Source: Bdellovibrio sp. (GTDB lineage: Bacteria; Bdellovibrionota; Bdellovibrionia; Bdellovibrionales; Bdellovibrionaceae). Taken from it: DNA of 7,842 nt. Numbering within the stretch: the stretch's first letter is position 1; the number at the start of each line of letters is the position of its first letter. The position numbers were made by a program, and so were the translations under genes. This document shows, piece by piece, positions 1 through 5,028 of the stretch. The stretch spans positions 1 to 7,842 of the forward strand of contig PSRN01000067.1 in NCBI GenBank assembly GCA_003176075.1, written 5' to 3'. The notes beneath the pieces are model-generated. The model saw nothing but the letters and a program-made list of their open reading frames with translations, was not told the DNA's origin and did no database searches.

Positions 1-111
1 TACTGTCCCCAAGTCCAGAAATAAAAAACTTTTTTCGGCGCTATTTTCGGTGCGATTTAATATCGGTCAACTCGCCGTCCTCAGCCTGGACCATGTATTT
101 TTTGACAGACA

Positions 112-267
112 ATGTATAACCCTTACACAGGTAAATGTGCACGAGACCCCTTTCACATTCTCCTGGCCTGGGTCTGCCTTTTGCTACCTCTGGTTGTTAG
201 TCCAGGGAATGTTCAGGCATTTGAAGTCATCCGTCAGGGGGGTAGTGAATGGAAAATGAAAAGATAG
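112..267 (+). CDS. Possible small secreted or membrane protein, 51 aa
   Basis: This short ORF has a plausible signal peptide. A basic N-terminal part (residues 1-14) is followed by a hydrophobic stretch at about 16-30 (HILLAWVCLLLPLVV) and a possible cleavage site after NVQA at residue 36. That would leave a mature tail of only about 15 residues ending in WKMKR. The start is the first ATG after an in-frame TGA at 103-105, but no good Shine-Dalgarno sequence precedes it. A TTGACA at 102-107 lacks a convincing -10 partner. The 3' end overlaps the next small ORF (start 249) by 19 bases, as in translational coupling. The product resembles no family I recognise. Existence is inferred from the export-like pattern, so it may not be a gene. 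Confidence 0.35.
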   Translation: MYNPYTGKCARDPFHILLAWVCLLLPLVVSPGNVQAFEVIRQGGSEWKMKR

Positions 268-425
268 TCACAGAAAAGTTCGTCACGCAAGTCACTCAGT
301 TTTTAATTTTGGTTTCGTTTGGATATTTCGCTCTATCCGCCCTGTTCGCACCCGAAGTTACGGCAGAGAACCCGCCAACTCCTCAGAAAACCAGCCAGGT
401 CATCGTCAGCGCGCAATGGGACTGA
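249..425 (+). CDS. Small single-pass membrane protein, 58 aa
   Basis: The ORF begins MENEKIVTEKF and has one strong hydrophobic helix at about residues 18-34 (FLILVSFGYFALSALFA). A short Pro/Gln/Ser-rich tail follows (residues 39-58, with PQKTSQVIVS). The start ATG has a purine-rich Shine-Dalgarno (AGGGGGG, 236-242) at good spacing, which is better evidence than for the ORF before it. The charged N-terminus, with no cleavage motif after the helix, suggests an anchored inner-membrane peptide. The DNA for its last 15 codons recurs at 1287-1331 with 35 of 45 identical bases and no change at any second codon position. This supports real coding history. The family is not recognised. Confidence 0.5.
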   Translation: MENEKIVTEKFVTQVTQFLILVSFGYFALSALFAPEVTAENPPTPQKTSQVIVSAQWD

Positions 426-483
426 AGAGCTTTCCCTGCCCGATGGGACTGACTCGTCCTGCGCGCCATTTGGCCATTTCGAG
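381..483 (+). repeat. Dispersed repeat, copy A, with internal 27-bp near-duplication
   Basis: This segment resembles 1287-1361. The first 45 bases match at 35 positions, and the segment after the TGA matches again from a second GGGACTGA (445-452) through TCCTGCGCG and CATTT. Copy A carries about 27 extra bases because ATGGGACTGA occurs twice (416-425 and 443-452, 27 bp apart). That suggests a local tandem duplication absent from copy B. Similarity runs past the stop codon of the 58-aa ORF, so it is a DNA-level duplication and not only protein homology. Confidence 0.6.
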
Positions 484-710
484 AACGAAATAGGATTACT
501 CAGCTGGTGCCATTTGTACTTTGCGTTGGTTACGTAGAGAGCTATCCACCCCCAAAAAAATTAAGTTTGCGGCGCCCGGTTTCTTGGTTGGCACACGGCG
601 GCTGATAATGCCTGGAAAGAATGCACCACACCTTTTGGGGGAGAACACATTGCGACTTTAACGCAAAAATTGTAACGTGACTTGGTTGACCATTTCTTTG
701 AGGGGATTCT

Positions 711-1211
711 ATGAAAACTAACCTTCTTTTCTTCTTGGTGCTCATGTTGCTCATGATCGTCGTTTCGAATCCTGCGACCGCTGGAAACGCCAATTTTCAA
801 TCAGCAAATCTTGCTAAACCGCATGTTTCTGAGTCAACCATGTTGCGGGATATCCCGGTCGGCACGGTTTTTCGGGTCGAACGGGATATTGCAATCACGA
901 AGGAGTGGATTGCTTATTTCCAGAGGGGCGACCAAGTGAATTTCGACGAAATGAACAAACGGGGGCGATATTGCGAATTCTTGATCGACTCCGCCGCCAC
1001 CTCCGGTAAGACGTTTGTACCCAAGGGAGCTGACCTGGAAGTTGCAGCGGTGGTTCCCAATAGCGATTTCGTTTCAATCGACTTTGCCAAAAACTCGCCA
1101 ATCAAATCTTTTGATTGCGGTTCGAGTTTATTTGGTGGGGATGATCTGAATTTTACCGTTAAGGACCTTACTGATATCTCGGGTGCTGCCCTTCGTCCAA
1201 TTGCACTGTAA
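711..1211 (+). CDS. Exported protein of unknown function, 166 aa
   Basis: The product has a textbook signal peptide: MKTN, then a hydrophobic core at residues 5-18 (LLFFLVLMLLMIVV), with likely cleavage after PATA at residue 24. The mature part is about 142 residues with alternating hydrophobic and polar residues that suggest beta structure. It includes DIPVGTVFRVERDI (47-60) and KGADLEVAAVVPNSDFVSIDF (105-125). Two cysteines, C88 (GRYCEF) and C136 (SFDCGSS), could form a disulfide in the periplasm. The ATG follows a good Shine-Dalgarno (GAGGGG, 699-704). It is flanked by gaps of 285 and about 270 bases, so it is probably monocistronic. I recognise no domain. A periplasmic or secreted beta-rich protein is the most that can be said. 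Confidence 0.85.
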   Translation: MKTNLLFFLVLMLLMIVVSNPATAGNANFQSANLAKPHVSESTMLRDIPVGTVFRVERDIAITKEWIAYFQRGDQVNFDEMNKRGRYCEFLIDSAATSGKTFVPKGADLEVAAVVPNSDFVSIDFAKNSPIKSFDCGSSLFGGDDLNFTVKDLTDISGAALRPIAL

Positions 1212-1286
1212 CCCTGATCCCTGTGAGGCCAGCCCTATGGCGTGCTCGTCACCCTGCGAGTCCGACCAACCAAAAAGCTACCTGCC

Positions 1287-1361
1287 CCTCAGAAATCCAG
1301 CCAAATGGTCGTCAGTACACAGGGGGACTGAATCTTCCTGCGCGTCGTGTGTTCATTTGAG
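1287..1361 (+). pseudogene. Repeat copy B: 3' remnant of a paralogue of the 58-aa ORF
   Basis: Positions 1287-1331 read in frame as PQKSSQMVVSTQGD and then TGA. The end of the 249-425 ORF reads PQKTSQVIVSAQWD and TGA. Ten of 45 bases differ, all at first or third codon positions, and most replacements are conservative. No transmembrane segment or convincing start exists upstream in this frame; two TGA codons lie at 1215-1226. The copy therefore appears to be a truncated remnant, or a repeat that happened to include the gene end. Similarity continues past the stop through TCCTGCGCG to about 1361. Confidence 0.4.
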
Positions 1362-1373
1362 TGGCAACTAATC

Positions 1374-1387
1374 TTGATATAAATCAA
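1374..1387. promoter_or_regulatory. FNR-type operator (TTGATATAAATCAA)
   Basis: The 14 bases are a perfect dyad, TTGAT-N4-ATCAA, identical in all ten conserved positions to the FNR/ANR-type box bound by oxygen-sensing regulators of the CRP/FNR superfamily. It lies in a gap between codirectional genes, 93 bases before the ATG of the 43-aa membrane protein at 1481. A GATAAC at 1434-1439 could act as a -10 element, placing the box roughly 65 bases upstream of transcription. That is near but not exactly at a usual class I position. The match is seen directly; regulation is inferred. Confidence 0.6.
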
Positions 1388-1480
1388 CATATTGAGGTGA
1401 TGGAAGCTCGTGCGCTCGTGTGCACATGCAGCAGATAACAAGATCAACCACTCAGCCCAATTGAAAGCAAAGGAAGATTC

Positions 1481-1612
1481 ATGAATAGATCCGTTCAGAA
1501 CGACGAAATTGATGTCGCCCGGGAAATGTTGCCCTTTGCCATATACGCAGCTGTCCCTATCCTTCTGATTGTCTTGATCGCCTGCGTCTTTGGTTCACTG
1601 CGAAGTAATTAG
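1481..1612 (+). CDS. Small single-pass membrane protein, 43 aa, downstream of FNR box
   Basis: The ORF starts at an ATG with a clear Shine-Dalgarno (AAAGGAAG, 1468-1475) at good spacing. A short acidic N-terminus (MNRSVQNDEIDVAREM) leads into one hydrophobic helix at about residues 17-39 (LPFAIYAAVPILLIVLIACV) and ends in a basic tail, LRSN. The charge distribution favours an N-out or anchored single-pass topology rather than a cleaved signal peptide. The perfect FNR box 93 bases upstream suggests induction or repression at low oxygen. Small membrane subunits of terminal oxidases and other respiratory complexes have this size and shape, but I see no motif of a known one such as CydX or CcoQ. 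Function is unassigned. Confidence 0.65.
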   Translation: MNRSVQNDEIDVAREMLPFAIYAAVPILLIVLIACVFGSLRSN

Positions 1613-1656
1613 AACCGGGCAAAGGCAAATCAGTGAAGGTCTTATTCTTCTCGACC

Positions 1657-1685
1657 AAAGGCTGGATTTTATCACCAAGCTTTTT
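1657..1685 (+). terminator. Candidate intrinsic terminator after the 43-aa ORF
   Basis: AAAGGCTGG (1657-1665) can pair with CCAAGCTTT (1675-1683) using two single-base bulges around a nine-base AU-rich loop, ending in a run of five T residues (1681-1685). The T-run partly takes part in the stem, so this is a weak example. It sits 45 bases after the stop of the small membrane gene and before the next start. Confidence 0.3.
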
Positions 1686-1711
1686 GCAATCGCGCGGAAG
1701 CCTTTTAAGAT
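1684..1711 (+). promoter_or_regulatory. Candidate sigma70-like promoter abutting the 1718 start
   Basis: TTGCAA (1684-1689) and TAAGAT (1706-1711) are separated by 16 bases, and each matches four of six consensus positions. Transcription would begin about 7 bases after the -10 element, essentially at the A of the ATG at 1718. That fits the absence of a Shine-Dalgarno before this gene and would make the mRNA leaderless. Weak on sequence alone. Confidence 0.25.
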
Positions 1712-1717
1712 CGAATC

Positions 1718-2344
1718 ATGAAAAATCAAGATCATGTGAACCCGATTCAATCGTTAGCGACTGGCCTCTTTGCCCTGGGTATTCTGTTCAGTTCAATGTC
1801 AGCCCAAGGGGCCTTTTCGCCAGTTTCTTTGTCCATTTTGCCACCCATTGAATTTCCTCCCGACGATTTTACCGTCACCGGAGTGCGAGCCAGCCTCCTT
1901 TGGGGGAAACAGCGGGATATTTATGGGCTGGACTTTGGACTTTTGGGAAATATTACGGAGCTCACTTTCGCCGGTGTCGCGGTCTCGGGTATGTTCAATA
2001 TCACCCACGGGACTACGACGGCCCTGGGGCTCCAGCTGGCGGGCCTGGCGAACTACAATACAAATAAAACCCATGTCTTTGGTCTTCAAGCCGCGCTCTT
2101 GAATATCAATGAAGCCGAGTCCGCTGTGGTCGGCGTTCAGCTGGCTCCGCTGGCCAACCTTTCCGCTCACACCAAAGTTTATGGTTTGCAGGTGAGCGTT
2201 TACAATAAAGCGGAAGATGTCTATGGCTTTCAAATCGGTTTGGTGAATTTCGCGGATCACCTTCATGGCATTCAAATCGGATTGTTGAATTTCAATAGCA
2301 ACGGTCCCTTTGCCGTGGCCCCCCTGCTGAACGCGGCCTTCTAG
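1718..2344 (+). CDS. LA_2272 family surface repeat-containing protein, 208 aa
   Basis: After a signal peptide (residues 1-31, hydrophobic core ATGLFALGILFSS, cleavage likely after SAQG) the protein is built from about eight tandem repeats of 14-18 residues between residues 68 and 197. The core is [VIL]-x-G-[LFVI]-Q-[ILV]-[GAS]-x-[LV]-x-N, seen as ALGLQLAGLANYN, VFGLQAALLNI, VYGLQVSVYNK, VYGFQIGLVNF and LHGIQIGLLNF. This is the pattern of the LA_2272 surface-repeat family known from Leptospira and other Gram-negatives. It is compatible with a beta-solenoid or membrane beta-strand protein. The C-terminal phenylalanine is typical of outer-membrane barrels recognised by the BAM machinery. No Shine-Dalgarno is visible before the ATG. 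The lipoprotein gene begins 7 bases after the stop. Molecular function is unknown. Confidence 0.8.
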   Translation: MKNQDHVNPIQSLATGLFALGILFSSMSAQGAFSPVSLSILPPIEFPPDDFTVTGVRASLLWGKQRDIYGLDFGLLGNITELTFAGVAVSGMFNITHGTTTALGLQLAGLANYNTNKTHVFGLQAALLNINEAESAVVGVQLAPLANLSAHTKVYGLQVSVYNKAEDVYGFQIGLVNFADHLHGIQIGLLNFNSNGPFAVAPLLNAAF

Positions 2345-2351
2345 ACACAGC

Positions 2352-2729
2352 ATGAGAATGAAGAACCTTGGCCGCCTCTTTTTGATCGCCGTTGTTTCAG
2401 TCTCTTCCTGTCGAACTCCGCAAAAAACAGAGGAAGCCGATCACGAAACGATTCGTCTGCGGATTCACGATCATATTTCTGAGGTGGCCGAATGTTACAA
2501 CCAAACGATCGGCCGACCCAAATTGATGAAGTTCGGGAAAGTCGTCATTGACTTCGTCATCGACGACCAGGGGAAAGCGAACGGGGCTCATGCCAACTGG
2601 CCCAAAAGCCAATTCATCGATACGCCGCTTGAAGAATGCATGGTCAAAGTGATTTCAGCGGTCGAATTTCCAAAGGCGCCGCCGAGTGAAGCGATCGAAA
2701 TCAGCTTTCCCTTTGTTTTTAACAATTAG
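2352..2729 (+). CDS. Lipoprotein with AgmX/PglI-like (TonB C-terminal-like) domain, 125 aa
   Basis: The N-terminus is a lipoprotein signal peptide (hydrophobic residues 6-16) with lipobox VSSC and the acylated cysteine at residue 20. Residues 38-123 form one domain with the features of the AgmX/PglI C-terminal family: a helix ending in CYN (C48), a strand GKVVIDFVIDDQGK (62-75), LEEC (C96), and a final FPKAPPSEAIEISFPFVF strand with the typical FP..P pattern. C48 and C96 are the cysteine pair seen in that family. Such domains occur on gliding, secretion or envelope proteins in myxobacteria and relatives. Here the domain stands alone behind a lipid anchor, so it probably acts as a periplasmic adaptor. 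The start could instead be the in-frame ATG at 2358. It is likely cotranscribed with the surface-repeat gene 7 bases upstream. Confidence 0.7.
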   Translation: MRMKNLGRLFLIAVVSVSSCRTPQKTEEADHETIRLRIHDHISEVAECYNQTIGRPKLMKFGKVVIDFVIDDQGKANGAHANWPKSQFIDTPLEECMVKVISAVEFPKAPPSEAIEISFPFVFNN

Positions 2730-2732
2730 GAC

Positions 2733-2888
2733 TCGTGACGAAATAACTTGGGCAGTTCTGCGCTGTGGATTTTGAGTCAGACCGAGGCGCAGCGCCTGAA
2801 GGCGTAGCCCCGGTGCTACGTCGAGGGCGTCGCAACGAAGGGCTGACTCAAAAGACCAAGCTGAACTGTCCAAGTTATTTTGTGCAGA
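2733..2888. mobile_element. Long inverted-repeat element, MITE-like; may also end transcription both ways
   Basis: The ends are imperfect terminal inverted repeats. AAATAACTTGGGCAGTTC (2741-2758) matches the complement of 2863-2880 at 17 of 18 bases, and extending outward to 2733 and 2888 gives 21 of 26. A second, perfect 11-bp arm pair lies inside (2770-2780 with 2843-2853, TTTTGAGTCAG). The GC-rich centre adds small hairpins such as GTAGC/GCTAC around 2804-2819. The heptamer TTAGGAC occurs on both sides (2726-2732 and 2893-2899), a possible target-site duplication, though the right copy is 4 bases off the repeat end. No reading frame inside looks like a transposase. It lies between two convergent genes, right after the lipoprotein stop codon. 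Confidence 0.55.
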
Positions 2889-2915
2889 CCCCTTAGGACC
2901 GCCTTGGGCTTTTTT

Positions 2916-3536
2916 TCAATATCTGTTTGGACGAAGGCCGCGACGAAAGGCCAGAAAATAGAGGATGCCGGTGGCGGCTCCACCCAAGTGGGCGCCATGT
3001 CCGATGGGAAGGCCGCCCCCTTCCGCTTGAGCTGAAAGACCCCAAATATCCAGTCCGATGAAGAGAAATGCGGCAAACATCGCCGGCAAGGGGATCAATC
3101 CCAACAAGAGGATCTTTTCTTTGGGGTACATCAGCGAAAAGAGCAGGATGACTGCCGAGACGGCTCCCGAAGCGCCGAGCGCAGGGAGGTCCGGCTGATG
3201 GAGAAGCCATGCCGAAACCCAGGAGTGAGAAAAGGAACTGACGATGCCGGCAAGCAGATAGAAGCGAAGAAAGCGGGCGGAACCCAACCTCAATTCGACA
3301 ATGGTGCCGAAACTATTGAGCACGAACATGTTCATGAATAAATGCCAAAACATATTGTGAGAAAAAACTGAACCAAGAAGCGTCCATAGGTGGCCCGAAG
3401 CCAACAAGTCCCAGCTGACCAGGAAATGGTCCATCATGAATTGCATTCGGCTGTCGGAATCCCCGGCAAAAACCCACAAGATATAGACGAGGATGTTTAA
3501 AATAATAATCAGCTGAACAACGATTCCGCGTGGCAT
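2916..3536 (-). CDS. Rhomboid family intramembrane serine protease, 206 aa
   Basis: This is a polytopic membrane protein of minimal rhomboid size with the family's diagnostic residues. HLFMN (H65, N69) is the HxxxN of the second helix. GASG with catalytic S123 lies in LGASGAVSAV. The catalytic-dyad histidine H183 is in GAHLGG, followed by the GxxxAxG-like GGAATG of the last helix. Hydrophobic segments lie at about 6-24, 47-78, 88-112, 121-136, 142-165 and 178-197, consistent with a six-helix core. Rhomboids cleave transmembrane substrates within the membrane; the substrate here cannot be told. A weak ribosome site precedes the only ATG available, since an in-frame stop lies five codons upstream (3549-3551). 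The gene runs toward the lipoprotein gene, with the palindromic element between them, and away from parA. Confidence 0.92.
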   Translation of the reverse strand: MPRGIVVQLIIILNILVYILWVFAGDSDSRMQFMMDHFLVSWDLLASGHLWTLLGSVFSHNMFWHLFMNMFVLNSFGTIVELRLGSARFLRFYLLAGIVSSFSHSWVSAWLLHQPDLPALGASGAVSAVILLFSLMYPKEKILLLGLIPLPAMFAAFLFIGLDIWGLSAQAEGGGLPIGHGAHLGGAATGILYFLAFRRGLRPNRY

Positions 3537-3773
3537 TTTATGAGAGTTTCAAACCTTCAATGTGAAGGCTACACGATTCGTCACGCATTGGCGGAGAACG
3601 TGTAGTTCTTTCAGCTCGGACCTCGACCTTGGTCAGAGGGGACCTCATTACCTTTGCGGGACGAAGTGCTGGTTCATTAGGATGGACTCAGGTCAGAAAT
3701 TCAGCGTGGGCGGCTCTGCCCAAGTCGGTGCCTCCGGCACCTCCGCAGACGCCACGGAAGTAGGGGGCGATTC
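3537..3773. promoter_or_regulatory. Divergent rhomboid/parA leader with three hairpins
   Basis: This 237-bp gap must hold both promoters, but no clear -35/-10 pair stands out. A perfect dyad CCTTCA-ATG-TGAAGG (3554-3568) lies 18-32 bases upstream of the rhomboid start. On the parA side two hairpins follow each other: TGGGC/GCCCA (3707-3722, six-base loop) and GGTGCC/GGCACC (3727-3741, three-base loop). The second ends about 20 bases before the parA Shine-Dalgarno (TAGGGGG, 3761-3767). An ORF ending at 3792 overlaps the parA start (see the findings). Confidence 0.4.
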
Positions 3774-4517
3774 ATGGGAGTGGTATCCGTGATCAATCAA
3801 AAGGGCGGAGTTGCGAAAACCACAACTTCGCTCAATGTGGCATCGTGCTGGGCTCAATTTGGACATCGAGTTTTGCTGATCGATCTCGATCCGCAGTCTT
3901 CCGCGACCAAGGCGATTTTCGGCGACCGTGAATTCGATAACACCATTTACGATGTTTTGATGGGGGGAACGGCGATCCAAGATGTGATTGTTCATTCTGA
4001 TAGTTTTAACCTTGACGTTGTTCCGGCCGAAATCCTCCTCAGCGGAATCGACCTTCAGTTGGCCGCGCACTATGGGCGCGAGACCGTTTTGCGAAAAAAA
4101 ATTGAGCCCGTCACGCGCCGCTATGACGCCATCCTGATCGATTGCTCGCCTTCGCTGGGCTTGATGACAATCAATGCCCTGATGGCTTCAAAGGACATTA
4201 TTATTCCAATCTGCCCGGAGTATTTCTCTTTGAAGGGCATCGAGCTCATTCTTGAAACCTTGCACAACATTCGGGTGGGTTTGGGTTATCGCGTGGGTGT
4301 GCGCGGGGTGGTCATCACCCGGTTTCGCGACCGCAAGGTCACCCGTGAAGTGATCAGGGAAGTTGAGGAGAAGTTCCAACTGCGAGTTTTCAATCAATTC
4401 ATTCCCGATAGCATCGCCGTCGAGGAGGCTCATCATAACCACGTTCCGGTGCATGATTATGCCCCGCAAAACTTGGCGGCCAAGGCTTATCGAACCCTTG
4501 CCAAGGAGTTGTGGTGA
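3774..4517 (+). CDS. ParA/Soj-type partitioning ATPase, 247 aa
   Basis: All marks of the ParA/MinD deviant Walker family are present. The Walker A motif is KGGVAKTT at residues 10-17, with signature lysine K10 and P-loop lysine K15. Switch I is LLIDLDPQ (34-41, D37 and D39). Walker B is ILIDCSPSLG (120-129, D123). PEYFSLKGI (148-156) and the basic TRFRDRKVTREV region (182-193) match chromosomal Soj-like ParAs that bind DNA nonspecifically. ATP-bound dimers of such proteins coat the nucleoid and move cargo guided by a partner that triggers hydrolysis. The start has a strong Shine-Dalgarno and no helix-turn-helix extension, so this is the small type Ib-like form. No parB or obvious parS follows; the next ORF overlaps parA by one base. 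It is therefore likely an orphan ParA that positions a protein complex, not the main chromosome segregator. Confidence 0.93.
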   Translation: MGVVSVINQKGGVAKTTTSLNVASCWAQFGHRVLLIDLDPQSSATKAIFGDREFDNTIYDVLMGGTAIQDVIVHSDSFNLDVVPAEILLSGIDLQLAAHYGRETVLRKKIEPVTRRYDAILIDCSPSLGLMTINALMASKDIIIPICPEYFSLKGIELILETLHNIRVGLGYRVGVRGVVITRFRDRKVTREVIREVEEKFQLRVFNQFIPDSIAVEEAHHNHVPVHDYAPQNLAAKAYRTLAKELW

Positions 4518-4984
4518 TGGGAAAGCAAAATCCACTCTTCGTTGATTCGACATTGCATCCGGGAGACGGCATCCGCTGTCTCTTCGAAGTGCGCCAAGTC
4601 CTTCTTTACGAAGAGGAAAGCATTTACCTGGTGCTATTGAATACGGACGGGGAGGAGAGCTACGCCGAGATGTCGGAGGCGGGAACCCACTACGAAGCCA
4701 CGGTTCGTCTGATGCATGAACTCCCCATCCATTTCTATTTCGCCATAGTTAAAGATGAAAAGCTTCTTTTCCGCAGCCAAATCGTTCAACGGACGCCCCG
4801 CTACACGTTGGTTGAGAACTGGGAACCTGTTGTCGATTCGCGCGCCAGGATTCTCTTTGGCGGAGGCAGCCCTGGCGCTGGCGGCTCTGAGAATCCGGAG
4901 AGTTCCAGCAGTCCCGAAGCTATGGATGAGCCGCCGCCACAACAACCCACCGACTCGTTCAATTGGGAAGAGTGCGTCGTTTGA
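4517..4984 (+). CDS. ParA-linked small protein with predicted beta-sandwich and acidic tail, 155 aa
   Basis: The ATG overlaps the parA stop as TGATG, and its Shine-Dalgarno AAGGAG (4503-4508) lies inside the parA end, so the two are translationally coupled. Upstream in-frame GTG codons at 4511 and 4514 fit this site less well. Residues 15-105 look like a compact beta domain: GDGIRCLFEVRQVLL, SIYLVLLNTDG, HYEATVRLMHEL, then IHFYFAIVKDEKLLFRS. The last part resembles the 'Y-x-F-x-V-x-DG' strand pair of AMPK/CBM48-like E-set domains; this is a weak inference. Residues 115-155 are low complexity (Gly, Ser, Pro, Glu) and probably disordered, ending in FNWEECVV. Position and coupling suggest it is the cargo adaptor or ATPase regulator for this ParA. 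It has no ParB-like helix-turn-helix. Confidence 0.75.
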   Translation: MGKQNPLFVDSTLHPGDGIRCLFEVRQVLLYEEESIYLVLLNTDGEESYAEMSEAGTHYEATVRLMHELPIHFYFAIVKDEKLLFRSQIVQRTPRYTLVENWEPVVDSRARILFGGGSPGAGGSENPESSSSPEAMDEPPPQQPTDSFNWEECVV

Positions 4985-4997
4985 GCGGCTCCGCCGC
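4985..4997. terminator. GC hairpin between convergent genes
   Basis: GCGGC-TCC-GCCGC forms a five-base-pair stem immediately after the stop of the ParA-linked gene. Only 31 bases remain before the convergent CADD-family gene ends. There is no adjoining T-run on either strand, so it is at best a weak terminator or transcript-end stabiliser. Confidence 0.3.
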
Positions 4998-5028
4998 CGA
5001 CGACCGAATTAATTTCCGCTAGTTTTGC

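Noticed and set aside
1..26. Possible second copy of the palindromic element end at the window edge
   Set aside because: ACTGTCC then AAGT resembles the right arm at 2864-2874 but needs a two-base insertion, and the match soon fades. Too short to support.
542..800. Two overlapping minus-strand frames of about 80 codons
   Set aside because: They overlap the start and promoter of the exported 166-aa gene, overlap each other, have no ribosome site and show no protein-like pattern.
1400..1438. 12-codon leader peptide after the FNR box
   Set aside because: GAGG lies only two bases before the ATG, too close for initiation, and there is no attenuator-like hairpin after it.
1799..2353. 184-codon open frame on the minus strand
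   Set aside because: It is antisense to the LA_2272 gene. The repeated codons of that gene keep the opposite frame open. It lacks a ribosome site and its product looks unstructured.
4511..4516. GTG start two codons earlier for the ParA-linked gene
   Set aside because: The AAGGAG at 4503-4508 is too close to 4511 and ideally spaced for the ATG at 4517.
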